NCBI GenBank assembly: GCA_963718995.1
Contig: CAVRAP010000015.1
Location: 1-64,000 of the forward strand
DNA from: UBA4744 sp963718995
GTDB taxonomy: Bacteria; Actinomycetota; Acidimicrobiia; Spongiisociales; UBA4744
Reading direction: 5' to 3'
DNA: 64,000 bases
Both the position numbers and the translations under genes were made by a program. Shown here piece by piece: positions 51,080-60,680 of the stretch (positions within the stretch are counted from its first letter, which is position 1; each line of letters begins with the position of its first letter). Below the pieces are notes generated by a model. The model ran no database searches. It saw only the letters and a list, made by a program, of their open reading frames with translations, and was not told the DNA's origin.

Positions 51080-51925
51080 ATGGATGTCGTCGAGTGGGAA
51101 GAACGGCCCGAGCTCCGCAACCCTGTGGCCCTGGTCGCCTTCGAGGGCTGGAACGACGCCGCCGATGCAGCATCCGGGGCGATCGGCTACATCCTCGATC
51201 AATTCGAGGACATCGAGCCCTTCGCGGTGATCCTGCCCGAGGAGTTCTACAACTTCCAGATCCGCCGCCCCGTGGTCGAGATTGACGATGGCGGCACCCG
51301 TGACATCACCTGGCCGGTGGTCGCTTTCTATGCAATCCCTCTCCTGGACCAAGCTCGAGATCTGGTACTCGTGCTTGGCGAGGAGCCGCACAATCGCTGG
51401 CTGACCTTCGTCGCCCACGTCATCGACGTTTTCCAGTCGGTCGGGGTGGAGGAGGTCATCACCCTGGGAGCTTTCATCGGTCAGGTCGCTCACACCCTTC
51501 CGGTACCAATCATCGGTGTTGCCACCGACCCGGCGCTGATTGACCGCCATCAGTTGTTGACTTCTGCCTACGAGGGCCCGACCGGAATCACCGGGGTGCT
51601 CAATCTCTCGTGCGCTGAAGCCGGTTTGGAGGCGGTCAGTCTCTGGGCAGCCACCCCGCACTACCTGGCAGCCAACGACAATCCCAAAGCCATGCTGGCG
51701 CTCCTCACCAAGGCGGCGCTCATCGCCGGGATCAACCTCGATGCGACCGAGCTCGCCGTCGAAGCAGGGGAATTCGATTCGCGGGTGAACCAGGCGATGG
51801 ATACCTCGGACGACCTCTCGAGTTACGTACACCAACTCGAGGAGACCTCCGACGAGGCAGTTCGCCCTGCTCTGGCTGATCAACTTGTGGATGAGATCGA
51901 GCAATTTCTCAAGGAAGGTGATTGA
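51080..51925 (+). CDS. PAC2 family protein
   Basis: A 281-residue PAC2 (proteasome assembly chaperone-like) protein. NPVALVAFEGWNDAADAASG and LPEEFYNFQIRRP match the actinobacterial family. Role in bacteria is not settled; actinobacteria with proteasomes carry it commonly. The stop overlaps the following small gene (TTGA). Confidence 0.88.
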   Translation: MDVVEWEERPELRNPVALVAFEGWNDAADAASGAIGYILDQFEDIEPFAVILPEEFYNFQIRRPVVEIDDGGTRDITWPVVAFYAIPLLDQARDLVLVLGEEPHNRWLTFVAHVIDVFQSVGVEEVITLGAFIGQVAHTLPVPIIGVATDPALIDRHQLLTSAYEGPTGITGVLNLSCAEAGLEAVSLWAATPHYLAANDNPKAMLALLTKAALIAGINLDATELAVEAGEFDSRVNQAMDTSDDLSSYVHQLEETSDEAVRPALADQLVDEIEQFLKEGD

Positions 51926-52140
51926 CATTGACCGCCGACGCCTTGATCGAAGTCATCGAGTGCTTCACTACTCCCGAGGCGGAACTGGCACGAGCCCATC
52001 TTGCCGCCGAGGGAATTGAATCCACCATCGTCGCCGACGATGTCGGGGGGATGTACCCGGGTGTCTCGCTGGGACGCATCAGCCTGCTGGTACGCCACGA
52101 CGACCTGAACATGGCCAAACAGATTCTCGAGGTTGAGTAG
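51922..52140 (+). CDS. DUF2007-like small protein
   Basis: A 72-residue protein with the DUF2007-type ferredoxin-like fold pattern (VIECFTTPEAELARAHLAAE, ESTIVADD, LLVRHDDLNMAKQIL). The start is TTG 51922 overlapping the PAC2 stop, with GGAAGG upstream. These domains are thought to act in signalling or protein binding; no direct evidence here. Confidence 0.8.
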   Translation: MTLTADALIEVIECFTTPEAELARAHLAAEGIESTIVADDVGGMYPGVSLGRISLLVRHDDLNMAKQILEVE

Positions 52141-52245
52141 CGGACCGCCAACTGCCCAAACGGGCGCGCGCCAGCACGGCAGACGAATTCTGGTGGTGAG
52201 CCCTGGCGTTTTCGGCGCCTCGGTTGCGTTGTGAAGAGCCTGTGG

Positions 52246-52338
52246 CTACTTCTTGCGCTTGTGCCGGTTGGCCTTGAGGCGCTTCCGGTACTTGTGCTTG
52301 CTCATCTTTTTGCGCCGCTTTTTGACCAGCGAGCCCAT
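52246..52338 (-). CDS. AURKAIP1/COX24 domain protein (bS22-like)
   Basis: A 30-residue, extremely basic protein, MGSLVKKRRKKMSKHKYRKR followed by LKANRHKRKK. It matches the tiny ribosome-associated protein bS22 of actinobacteria, which binds near the decoding region of the small subunit. The window's gene is easy to miss because of its length. Minus strand, alone, between the DUF2007-like and phosphotransferase genes. Confidence 0.92.
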   Translation of the reverse strand: MGSLVKKRRKKMSKHKYRKRLKANRHKRKK

Positions 52339-52411
52339 GCAAACCTCGGATAGGTGGATTCGGAGCCAATAGCTTGCCTGTTCATCGGGTCAAGCGCAAA
52401 CGCGCAACCGG

Positions 52412-53365
52412 TCACAGCGGCGCCGACCCTGGGTGTCCGAGGGCCTCGAACGACGAGTCGGCGACCGCCAGGAAGCGATCCCGATCGATGGGACGGCCCG
52501 CATCGTCGGCGTGACGGGATGCGAGGATCGCCCGCAATCCTCCGAAGAGCGGGATAGTCATCTCAAAGGTTTCTGCGCGCCGTTTGTCGGGGTCGTAGCC
52601 TTGGAGCAGATGGCGCGTCTCGCCAATGGCGTCCATCAGGAAGCCGCCCACGTCCCAAGCCGGGTCTCCGCTGCGCCGTTCACCGAAGTCCACGAGGCCG
52701 GTGACGTGCCCATCATCGACCAGAACATGGGAGGGGTCGAAGGAACCGTGGAGCAGTTGGCCGACCGGACCGAGATCGTAGAGGTCACGGTGGTCGGCAC
52801 ATACCCGGTTGACGCGGTCCACCCCGGAATCGTCGATGGCGCCACTGGTGCGAAGGGCGGTGATGGCGCTTTCGAGCGCGCCGTCGAGGTATCCCTCCCA
52901 GGTGTCGTACTGGCCCTGTACCTGGGCGTTCCGAAGATAGATTGCTTCTTCGAGCACCCCGAAGCCGGGAATCCCGATCTCGTGCACGGCACGAATTGCC
53001 CATCCCGCCTCGCGAATGAGTCGGTGTCGTTCTTCAGTACCGAGCGGCACTTCGGCGAGCGGCACCCCGGCGAGCTTCTCAATGATGATGAAGTTGCGCG
53101 GGTAGGTCTCCCGCCCGAGATCGGTGGCGAGCACTCGAGGAGCCGGCGCACCCAGTTCCCGCACCCGCTGGTAGGCCCAGGCCTCCAACACCACTCTCCC
53201 TTTGCCGGCTTCGCGATCAGCCTTGAACAGAACCGAGCGGTCTGACAGCACCGCCTCGAACACTTCCTCTCCGTACCCCGAAGCGAGCTTCGTGACATGT
53301 TCGGGCCGTACCCGGAGGTGGTGTTCTATCGATCTTGCTACGAAGGCAGCCCCAGCGTCCACCAT
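52412..53365 (-). CDS. APH-family phosphotransferase, atypical
   Basis: A 317-residue aminoglycoside/homoserine-kinase-like phosphotransferase fold. The catalytic loop reads LLHGSFDPSHVLVDDG: the usual HGD Asp is Ser. The metal loop GLVDFGERRSGDPAWD is intact. Relatives phosphorylate small molecules; with Ser in the base position activity is doubtful or altered. GTG or ATG start near 53365. It precedes thrB on the same strand by 36 bp in the downstream direction. Confidence 0.82.
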   Translation of the reverse strand: MVDAGAAFVARSIEHHLRVRPEHVTKLASGYGEEVFEAVLSDRSVLFKADREAGKGRVVLEAWAYQRVRELGAPAPRVLATDLGRETYPRNFIIIEKLAGVPLAEVPLGTEERHRLIREAGWAIRAVHEIGIPGFGVLEEAIYLRNAQVQGQYDTWEGYLDGALESAITALRTSGAIDDSGVDRVNRVCADHRDLYDLGPVGQLLHGSFDPSHVLVDDGHVTGLVDFGERRSGDPAWDVGGFLMDAIGETRHLLQGYDPDKRRAETFEMTIPLFGGLRAILASRHADDAGRPIDRDRFLAVADSSFEALGHPGSAPL

Positions 53366-53401
53366 CTCAAACTACTCGTTACAAAGGGGGGAGGATCCCC
53401 C

Positions 53402-54253
53402 TCACTCGATCCCGGCTGCCGCGATTTCGGGGGTCAAGACCAGGCCACGTTTGTCAAGGAGGGCTGCCCAGCTCCGGACGATGTCCGGTCGCAACGACGC
53501 GGAAGACAGAGCCAGCACGGAAGGGCCGGCTCCCGACCAGCAAGCGAAAAAGGCTCCGGCGGTCAGGGCCGTTTCGATCAATTCCGCCGCGATAGGGTTG
53601 AGATCGGTTCTGGGGCCTTCGTGAATCTCATCTCCGACGGCCGCCGCCAACAGCCGCGCATCGCCGGTCCGAAACCCCTCGATCAGCGCAACGATTCTTT
53701 GCAGGGACCCTACGACTGCTGGTCGAGCAACCGAATCGGGCAGGGCCGCCCGGGCGTCGCTGGTGAGCAGCACAGAGTCCGGGACCGCCACGACCGGGAC
53801 CAAATCGGGATGGAGCTCCAAGGGATGAGCACCACCAGCCACCGTGACGGCCTGGAGCCCGCCAAAAACCGTAGCGGCGGCGTTGTCCGCGTGCCCTTCG
53901 AGGGTGGCGACGAGTTCAAACACCTGATGCGGATCGGGTTCCAAACCGGTAGCCCGCCAGGCGGCCAGTGCCCCGGCGGCACGGGCGGCGGCCGACGACC
54001 CCAACCCGCGAGCTACCGGGATCTCATTGCGTACTTTCAGATGCAGCGGACGATCGATACCGACCGCCAGTTGCGCAGCACCGAGCACCGCATCCTCGGA
54101 TGTAGCTGCAGGAGCATTGCTGCCTTCGTGCTCGATCTGCCATTCCTGCGAGAGGTCCGCTACTACCGAGCATCGCACGTCCAGCGCCAGGGCCAAGGTG
54201 TCGAATCCTGGTCCCAGGTTCGCTGATGAGGCCGGGGCGGAAGCCTCAGCCAT
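53402..54253 (-). CDS. thrB: Homoserine kinase
   Basis: A 283-residue GHMP kinase. PASSANLGPGFDTLALALD at the N-terminus and the phosphate loop PVARGLGSSAAAR are typical of ThrB, which phosphorylates homoserine on the way to threonine. Start ATG 54253 overlaps the CDF gene's end by 8 bp. thrA and thrC are not nearby. Other GHMP kinases are possible but the N-terminal motif favours ThrB. Confidence 0.85.
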   Translation of the reverse strand: MAEASAPASSANLGPGFDTLALALDVRCSVVADLSQEWQIEHEGSNAPAATSEDAVLGAAQLAVGIDRPLHLKVRNEIPVARGLGSSAAARAAGALAAWRATGLEPDPHQVFELVATLEGHADNAAATVFGGLQAVTVAGGAHPLELHPDLVPVVAVPDSVLLTSDARAALPDSVARPAVVGSLQRIVALIEGFRTGDARLLAAAVGDEIHEGPRTDLNPIAAELIETALTAGAFFACWSGAGPSVLALSSASLRPDIVRSWAALLDKRGLVLTPEIAAAGIE

Positions 54254-55160
54254 TGGCTCGGCTCTGCAGCTCAACGAAGATGTTGTTGGCTCCCGGCAGC
54301 ACCTTTCGTATCTCCGACTCGATGGAGTCGATGACCTCTTCCACCCGGCGGTCGTCCAGCCCATTGACGAGATCCACTTCGAGGTTGACGAGGATCTCGT
54401 TGGGGCCCATGTGCATCGTCAACAGCCGGCCGACACTTTCCACTTCCGGGAGGGACAGCACCGACATTCGCAGCGCCGCACGATCGCGACGCCCGGCCGC
54501 CTCACCGATCAACAATTGCCTGGTTTCAGTAGCGAGGAGCACCGCGACCAGTCCCAAGAGAATCCCGATGGCTATGGAGGCAACACCGTCCCAGAGGTCG
54601 TTGCCGGTTGCCCACGCGATGGCCAGTCCGATGACGGCAAACACCAAACCAAGCATGGCCGCGCTGTCCTCCAGCAAAACGACGAGTAAGGCACTGTCCT
54701 TGCTCTCCCGAATGCTGCGCCACATGCCGCGCGACCCCCGGACCTTGTTGAATTGCTTCATTGCCACGCGAAAAGTGAATCCCTCGATAACGATGGCGCC
54801 TCCGAGGACAATGAAGTTGGTGGCAAAGCTCGTAATCTCGTGGGGGTGTTGGAGAGCTTCGATGCCGCGCTGGATGGCAAGCACCCCACCCGCGACGAAC
54901 AACATGACCGCCACCATCAAGCTCCAGAAGTAGACCTCCTTGCCACGCCCAAACGGGTGGCGCACGCTGGGCGCCTTGTGCGACACGCTGATGCCGCGCA
55001 ACAACAGCACCTGGTTCCCCGAGTCGGCCACGGAGTGGAAAGCCTCGGCGAGCATCGCAGCGCTCGAAGTCAGGGCGGCCGCGACGAACTTGGCGACGGC
55101 AATCAGCGAGTTACCTATGAGAGCGGCGACTACCGCCGACTTTGATCCTTCTGCAGACAT
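54246..55160 (-). CDS. Cation diffusion facilitator transporter
   Basis: A 304-residue CDF protein with about six helices and a cytoplasmic C-terminal domain. The metal-site helix reads LAEAFHSVADSGNQ, with HPFGRGKE after the second helix; LEDSAAMLG holds the second site (D in place of some family H). It exports divalent cations, probably zinc; the window also holds zinc uptake genes but no shared regulatory site is seen. Overlaps thrB. Confidence 0.92.
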   Translation of the reverse strand: MSAEGSKSAVVAALIGNSLIAVAKFVAAALTSSAAMLAEAFHSVADSGNQVLLLRGISVSHKAPSVRHPFGRGKEVYFWSLMVAVMLFVAGGVLAIQRGIEALQHPHEITSFATNFIVLGGAIVIEGFTFRVAMKQFNKVRGSRGMWRSIRESKDSALLVVLLEDSAAMLGLVFAVIGLAIAWATGNDLWDGVASIAIGILLGLVAVLLATETRQLLIGEAAGRRDRAALRMSVLSLPEVESVGRLLTMHMGPNEILVNLEVDLVNGLDDRRVEEVIDSIESEIRKVLPGANNIFVELQSRANG

Positions 55161-55170
55161 GGGATGCAGT

Positions 55171-55975
55171 CTAAGAACAGGAACTGCTCCGTTGAGAACT
55201 CATCGTCGAGTTTGCGGGGCATCGACCCGGCACATTGGCTCGAAAAAAGTCGAACATTGCCCGATAGCGTCGCCCCGGATGTTGCCAGTTGCCGTGGCTT
55301 CCAGGAAACTGCAACAGCTCTTGAGAACCACCGAAAGATTCATACAGTGCCGTAACCGAGGCCGGGTTGAAGAACTCATCTCGATCAGCGCTCACCAGGA
55401 GAACGGGCCGGTCCCGGATGAGCGGGAGCATACGTGGCAGGGTCGGTGGTTCCGGTCCCGGTGGCTCCACCGACCGCAAAGACACCGGTACGGATCCGCG
55501 GCTCAACGGCCATGAACGGTACGCCGACCAGCACACCCATCGAGAAGCCCAGATAGCCGATGGGCAGGTCTGCCAATCGCCTATCTGATCCAATGGCCGA
55601 TGTCAGCCGGCGCAGGTCGCCGACCGCTTGCGTGAGAAAAGGCTCGTTGCGAGCCAGGTCGGGGATCTGATCGAGCGCCCGCTCGCCGTGATAGGGAGCG
55701 TCGATGGCGACCACCGCCAGCCCGTCCCGGGACCATCGCTTGGCGGCCCCCCGCACGTACGGCACTCGGCGATGACCACGCCGGCCGTGTAGCGCAATGA
55801 CGATCCCCCACGTCTCCTGCCCGACCGGGAGGTAGACATCGGTAGGCACCGTGTCGGCATGCGCCCCTCGCAGGGTCCATTCTTCGAGGATGTGACCGAG
55901 TCCCGTTTCGGCACTGCCGATCCGGACATCGAGGGGCCCATCCGGTTCGTCGAGTGGAAGTCGAAGGAGGGTCAT
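55171..55975 (-). pseudogene. Alpha/beta hydrolase, frameshifted
   Basis: An alpha/beta hydrolase of about 265 residues in two frames. From ATG 55975: VIALHGRRGHR and the nucleophile elbow GYLGFSMGVLVG. Near 55435-55440 the frame shifts, and the C-terminal part continues as LPLIRDRPVLLVSADRDEFF (acid residue) and FPGSHGNWQHP (catalytic His). With the shift the first frame stops 16 residues on, losing the acid and His. Immediately downstream of the PhzF gene (4 bp), same strand. Confidence 0.78.
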
Positions 55976-55979
55976 GGGT

Positions 55980-56787
55980 TCACGTCTCCAGCCACCGAAC
56001 CTCGTCCTTTCGCACGGCCCCGCCGATCCTGACTTGCCCGTCCTGCCAGGTCAGGTTGATCGTGGACGGGTGACCTATCTCGCTTCCCTGGCTGATGGCC
56101 AAACGGCCCGAAGATTGCCCCTCAGCACGCAGGGCCGCGGCCAGCGCCACCGCCGCACTCCCCGTCGCCGGATCCTCGAAGACACCGTGGCCCGGCGCAA
56201 AGAATCGCGCCCGGACCGCGTTTGCGGACTCGAATGCGTAGAGGTAGACCATGTCTGCCCCGTGCTTCGCAAAGGTCCCCTCTGCAGCCGGAGTCGCTGA
56301 ACCTACGGCGGCCGGCGACGCTGCCTCGAGCAGCAGATAGGGCAGCGGCATGTCCACCCAGCGTGCCGAAACGGGAGCCGGAAGCCCCACGCGCCGCCGC
56401 TACGGCTGCCGCGTGGGGAGCCGGACGGACCGGCTGATCCAAAGGAACGTCGATGGCCGCTTCATCGCCAATGAGACTGATCGCAACGTCGAATGCCGCA
56501 CAGCGCACCGTATCGGGACCCCCGGGGCCTAGTTGCTTCAGCGTCCAGGCCATGCCGACGAGTGGATGTCCGGCGAAGGGAAGCTCCCCTCCCGGGGTGA
56601 AGATCCGTACGCGGGGAAGCTTGCGTTCTTCCCATTCGAGGAAGATCGTTTCGGAGAATCCCAGCTCAACCGCGATCGCCTGCATCGAATCGGTGGTCAG
56701 GCCGGTGGCATCGGTGACTACCCCCAGGTGGTTGCCTCCCTCATCGCCCCGGGTGAACACCCGCAGGACGTAGCAGTGCCTCGGCAT
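55980..56787 (-). pseudogene. PhzF family isomerase, frameshifted
   Basis: About 268 residues in two frames. From ATG 56787 (AAGGAG six bases upstream): PRHCYVLRVFTRGDEGGNHL, VELGFSETIFLE with the catalytic Glu, PGGELPFAGHPLVG. The frame shifts near 56385-56400, and the second half continues MVYLYAFES and EDPATGSAAVALAAAL. PhzF proteins are isomerases of mostly unknown substrates. A one-base indel is enough to explain it. Confidence 0.78.
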
Positions 56788-56833
56788 GCCGCTCCTTTCG
56801 AGAGAGCAACCATACCCGCTACCGTTGCGGCCG

Positions 56834-57049
56834 ATGGACGACATCTTTGGGTTGGAAAGCTTATTTCCTGAAGCCGTGCTGGCGATCGGGTTGGCCATGG
56901 TCATCGGCAATGGTTTGGCCATCTACAAGAATCGGCGGGGCGAACAGCCTGCCGGAGTAGAGGGAGAATTCCGCCCGGGTCGGGCGTGGTTCCTCGGCGG
57001 GGTCGGTGTACTGCTGGCTTTGTGGGGTGCCGCGAGTGTCTTCTCCTGA
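56834..57049 (+). CDS. Small two-helix membrane protein
   Basis: A 71-residue protein from ATG 56834 with two hydrophobic helices (VLAIGLAMVIGNGLAIY and FLGGVGVLLALWGAASVF) joined by a polar loop. Divergent from the PhzF gene and 33 bp before the tRNA. Function unknown; the pattern recurs in small actinobacterial membrane proteins. Confidence 0.7.
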   Translation: MDDIFGLESLFPEAVLAIGLAMVIGNGLAIYKNRRGEQPAGVEGEFRPGRAWFLGGVGVLLALWGAASVFS

Positions 57050-57081
57050 CTTCGTACGCGGTTGTTATCATCGCCCTTCTG

Positions 57082-57155
57082 GCGGGTGTAGTTCAGTGGT
57101 AGAACACGAGCTTCCCAAGCTTGGAACGGGGGTTCGATTCCCCTCACCCGCTCCA
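57082..57155 (+). tRNA. tRNA-Gly (CCC)
   Basis: A complete cloverleaf: acceptor GCGGGTG/CACCCGC, D arm with TTCAGTGGTAGAA, anticodon stem CGAGC/GCTTG with loop TTCCCAA (anticodon CCC), T arm GGGGTTCGATTCCCC, discriminator T and an encoded CCA end. Confidence 0.98.
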
Positions 57156-57250
57156 GCGGCCTTCTCCGAGTCGGCCAGGACGGCCGCGGGAGTCGGCGAC
57201 GCAGCCGGGCCGGTTCGGACCTACCATCGGGCCGATGAACGGGGGCCATC

Positions 57251-57814
57251 ATGATCCTGTCCGACCGGACTATCAAGGAAGCCATCGCTGCCGGACGGAT
57301 CGTCATCGATCCGTACGAGGAGTCGTTCGTTCAGCCGTCGAGTATTGACCTGCGGGTTGATCGCTTCTTTCGCGTATTTGAGAACCACCGTTACCCGTAC
57401 ATCGATCCGAAGGCACCCCAGGAAGACCTCACGACGCTGGTCGAAACCGACGAGGACGAGCCGTTCATTCTGCATCCCGGAGAGTTCGTTCTGGGATCAA
57501 CGCTCGAGCGTGTGCAGCTCGGCGAGGATGTGGTCGCCCGATTGGAGGGTAAGTCGAGTCTGGGTCGCATCGGGCTCTTGATCCACTCCACCGCCGGGTT
57601 CGTTGACCCGGGTTTCGACGGATACCTCACGCTGGAGCTCTCGAACGTCGCCAACTTGCCGATCGCCATCTATCCCGGGATGAAGATCGGACAAATCTCG
57701 TTCTACCAACTGACCACCCCGGCCGAACACCCCTACGGCAGTGACGCCGCCGGCTCCAAGTACCAGGGCCAACGCGGACCAACCCCGAGCCGCGTCTATC
57801 AGGACTTTGGCTAA
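57251..57814 (+). CDS. dcd: dCTP deaminase (probably bifunctional dUTP-forming)
   Basis: A 187-residue Dcd. It opens MILSDRTIKEAIAAG; the active-site region is GLLIHSTAGFVDPGFDGYLT, with the Glu in TLELSN. The actinobacterial enzymes of this length deaminate dCTP and hydrolyse to dUMP. GGGGG upstream of ATG 57251. The 3' end overlaps that of the convergent permease by 4 bp. Confidence 0.94.
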   Translation: MILSDRTIKEAIAAGRIVIDPYEESFVQPSSIDLRVDRFFRVFENHRYPYIDPKAPQEDLTTLVETDEDEPFILHPGEFVLGSTLERVQLGEDVVARLEGKSSLGRIGLLIHSTAGFVDPGFDGYLTLELSNVANLPIAIYPGMKIGQISFYQLTTPAEHPYGSDAAGSKYQGQRGPTPSRVYQDFG

Positions 57815-58680
57815 GCGCGGTTCTGGCTCTTTGGTTTCTCGTTCCGGGTTCTTCCTCCCACGGGCTGCCGCTCGGCCCCCGGGTAGACCCAATCGGCAAT
57901 CAGAAGGTCGTTGGTTATCGCCGATCTGGTGATGGCAGTGACGACGGCGACTACACACACCGCGGCCGTACCCAGCACGAGGTACATGACCAGGAGCTGG
58001 ATCACGACGGCCTCAAGGGGTTCAACTCCGGCCAACAGGAGGCCGGTCATTGCCCCTGGAAGGGCAATCAGGCCGACGACCTTGGTACGTTCAATCTGGG
58101 GGATCAACGAGGTTCGAGCCGTTCGCGGCGCCATGAACCGGACGATCTGCTTGCGATCCATCCCGAGCGATAGAAGCGCCTCGAGATCGCCGATCCGGTT
58201 TCGGGATGAGTCGACGGATTGGTTGACCCCGAGAACGGCCGACGGGACGGCGTTGCCGATGGTGATCCCGGCGATCACCACCAACGATATCGGCCCGTAG
58301 TCGATCACCCCGAAACCGAAGACGACCGCAATGCTGATAAGTGCCGAACCAACCACGGCAGCTCCTGCCACCACGGCAAGACCGTCAATCCGGTATTTTG
58401 CTCGCCGAACCACAACGACGGTCGCCACGATGGTCATGGCGATCACCCACAGCCAGGCCCAGTAGGCGGCTCCGGTCGACTCGAAGATGAGAGCAAAGAC
58501 AAAGCCGACCCCCAGGAGCTGCAGAGCGGCTCGCCCGGTGGCAATGATCAATTCTCGCTCGATGTGCAGACCCAGCCCCCACGCCAGGCCCAACGCCAGG
58601 AGCACCAACGACAGCGACGCCAGCACCACCGGCCACCCGACGGCGCTGGAGGTCAAAGATGATTGAGCCACCATCAGCAT
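57811..58680 (-). CDS. FetB-like ABC permease (UPF0014)
   Basis: A 289-residue integral membrane protein with 6-7 helices. RELIIATGRAALQLLGVGF and ITIGNAVPSAVLGVNQSVD are hallmarks of the FetB/YbbM family, linked in E. coli to iron export with the ATPase FetA. No ATPase partner lies nearby. ATG 58680 gives the expected N-terminus; the upstream open frame is not conserved in kind. Confidence 0.88.
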   Translation of the reverse strand: MLMVAQSSLTSSAVGWPVVLASLSLVLLALGLAWGLGLHIERELIIATGRAALQLLGVGFVFALIFESTGAAYWAWLWVIAMTIVATVVVVRRAKYRIDGLAVVAGAAVVGSALISIAVVFGFGVIDYGPISLVVIAGITIGNAVPSAVLGVNQSVDSSRNRIGDLEALLSLGMDRKQIVRFMAPRTARTSLIPQIERTKVVGLIALPGAMTGLLLAGVEPLEAVVIQLLVMYLVLGTAAVCVVAVVTAITRSAITNDLLIADWVYPGAERQPVGGRTRNEKPKSQNRA

Positions 58681-58808
58681 GGGTACACGGTAGAGCGATT
58701 CGGGAGTGGCGAGCTCCACATCGTCGAGAAGACTGCATCGGACAGATGTCCCGGCCACGTTCGTAGGCTTGGCATCGTCAGGCTGTAGCTCAACGAAAGG
58801 GGCAGACC

Positions 58809-59261
58809 GTGTCTGTGTGGTTTGAAGGAGACAACGACATCGACTGCTCTATGCAGGAAGTGAAGCATGCCCTGGAGAATCTTGGCGAGCACTTCGTCGG
58901 GGTCATCAGCCTCATGCCGGGTATGACGAGCGTTGAGCTTGTGGAGCAAGGGGCCGACTTTGTGACCATAAGGACCAACGAGGGCCTCATGAAACGTACG
59001 AACATCTCCAAACACATCGAGGGTGCCCGCGTGTTGGTGGAGTTCGACGAAGAGTACGAAGCCGGATCAGCGGTCACGACAACGTCGCATTTCTCCGACG
59101 CATTCAGCGCGAGTGACACCGGAGTCACACATCGGGTCGTCATGAGCGACGTCGATGCCCCAGGATTCCTGGGCTTCTTCTACCGGACCTTCGGCAGCTC
59201 CAAGACGGGGAACGCTTTTTTGACGGCGTACAAGGCCTATTTCGAGAAGCTCCCCGACTGA
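58809..59261 (+). CDS. SRPBCC-like protein, unknown
   Basis: A 150-residue protein from GTG 58809 with AAAGGGG upstream. Alternating strands (DFVTIRTNEG, ARVLVEFDEEYEAGSAV) and a long C-terminal helix (KTGNAFLTAYKAYFEKL) suggest a START/SRPBCC fold that holds a hydrophobic ligand. No catalytic motif is evident. Divergent from the FetB-like gene. Confidence 0.7.
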   Translation: MSVWFEGDNDIDCSMQEVKHALENLGEHFVGVISLMPGMTSVELVEQGADFVTIRTNEGLMKRTNISKHIEGARVLVEFDEEYEAGSAVTTTSHFSDAFSASDTGVTHRVVMSDVDAPGFLGFFYRTFGSSKTGNAFLTAYKAYFEKLPD

Positions 59262-59344
59262 ACCAAACAGCTCAGTTCGGAACGAAGCACTCCCCATCAG
59301 TCGACGAAGGAACGGTCTTCTCGGCGCTTGGCTCGAAGCACAGG

Positions 59345-59849
59345 TCAGAAGCGGAATCGAGTCACATCGGTCGGGAAGTCAAACCAGGCCATCGCTTTGA
59401 GCGGCGTGAGTACTCGCAACCCGCCGGCATCGGAGCCCTGCCAGCTCTCCCGGGTCCGGCGCATAACCGAGTTCTGAGTACTTGCCGGAGAACGCCGATG
59501 CCAGGCGGGCACCGAACTCCAGCCCGGGAGGAGCTGCAGCCTCAGACCGTCCCTCCACCATCACAGCCTGGCGGCCATCTTCGAGATGGAGCACACAAGC
59601 AGGATTCGCAGTCAGGTTTCGCACGTGGATCGTGGTCACTGCACCGTCGTACCAGAATTGCCCGTCCACCCACACCCCCCAGCGGGGAACCACGTGCGGC
59701 CTCCCATCAGGTCGCGTTGTTGCCAGCCAATAGTGGGTCGATGCTCTCAACCGGCTTTCTACGGCAGACCACTCGAGAACGCCCTCATCGGTCTCCGGGA
59801 CGCCGTAGCCGTCGGGCATCTCGGGTCGATCGCGGGAAGGGTGGCGCAT
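59345..59849 (-). pseudogene. Flavin/F420-dependent PNPOx-like protein, frameshifted end
   Basis: A pyridoxamine-5'-phosphate-oxidase-fold protein of about 167 residues. THYWLATTRPDGRPHVVPRW and CVLHLEDGRQAVMVEGR are family-typical. Near 59441-59450 the frame shifts; the expected end WQGSDAGGLRVLTPLKAMAW then FDFPTDVTRFRF lies in the next frame and stops at 59345, while the unshifted frame ends at 59379. One indel explains it. Substrate unknown. Confidence 0.78.
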
Positions 59850-60026
59850 CCACAGAACCTACAAGGATGTGCTGGCAATATTGAGTACCTGCGTTCCCGC
59901 CTGAGCGTGTCGCTGGTAGGAGGGTTCCCCGGTCGGCGCCGTGGGACGGCAAAACGTCGATGCGAGGGCCGTCATGTCACCTCGAGTGATGCCAGACGCT
60001 GCATCCCGACCATGTTCGGCGAGGTC

Positions 60027-60443
60027 CTAGCGACGCGCTACGGATTCGTTCAGGGCAACAGCGGCACGGACCAGGGCTTTCAGCGCCTCCTCGTCGATCG
60101 TGTCGCCCTCGTGGATGTCGATCGCCCGCCTGGTGTTACCATCGAGGCTCGAGTTGAAGAGCCCGGCTGGATCGTCGAGCGAGGCGCCCTTGGCGAAGGT
60201 CATCTTCACGACGTTCTTGTAGGTCTCACCGGTGCAGATGATCCCGTCGTGGGACCATACCGGGACCCCAACCATCGAGTTTGATGGCTTTCTCCACTTC
60301 GCTTCCTCGACCACCTCGGGGTCTGCCTGCTGGATCAGGGTGCGTATCCGGGAGAGCGTCTTGGCCCGCCAGTCGTCCGATTCCTTGACACTCGCTTCGG
60401 TCGGCTCCGAGGGAGACTGGCCTTTCGAGCTGCTGTTCTTCAT
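60027..60443 (-). CDS. DUF1801 domain protein
   Basis: A 138-residue protein with a polar N-terminus and the DUF1801/YdhG-type fold (RIRTLIQQADPEVVEEAKWR, PVWSHDGIICTGETYKN, VKMTFAKGASL). Function not established. Stand-alone. The 237 bp after its start (60444-60680) hold no gene I can support. Confidence 0.85.
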   Translation of the reverse strand: MKNSSSKGQSPSEPTEASVKESDDWRAKTLSRIRTLIQQADPEVVEEAKWRKPSNSMVGVPVWSHDGIICTGETYKNVVKMTFAKGASLDDPAGLFNSSLDGNTRRAIDIHEGDTIDEEALKALVRAAVALNESVARR

Positions 60444-60680
60444 GTCATCTCCCTGTCCTCTCCGCGTACTTCTGTTTTCGGGGACCTGTCCACCAATCTA
60501 CGAACCGGATACGGACCGTGCTTATTGCAGGCCCGGAAACTGCGTGGCGGGGCAGTCGGCCGGAACGAGCCAACCCCTATCCTCCTTCGAGGGTGGCCAT
60601 GTGGGTTCTCGTATGGGGTGCAAGATATCCGTTGTGCTGGACATGGATATGGGGATGGGATCAACTAATTCATTTCACGC

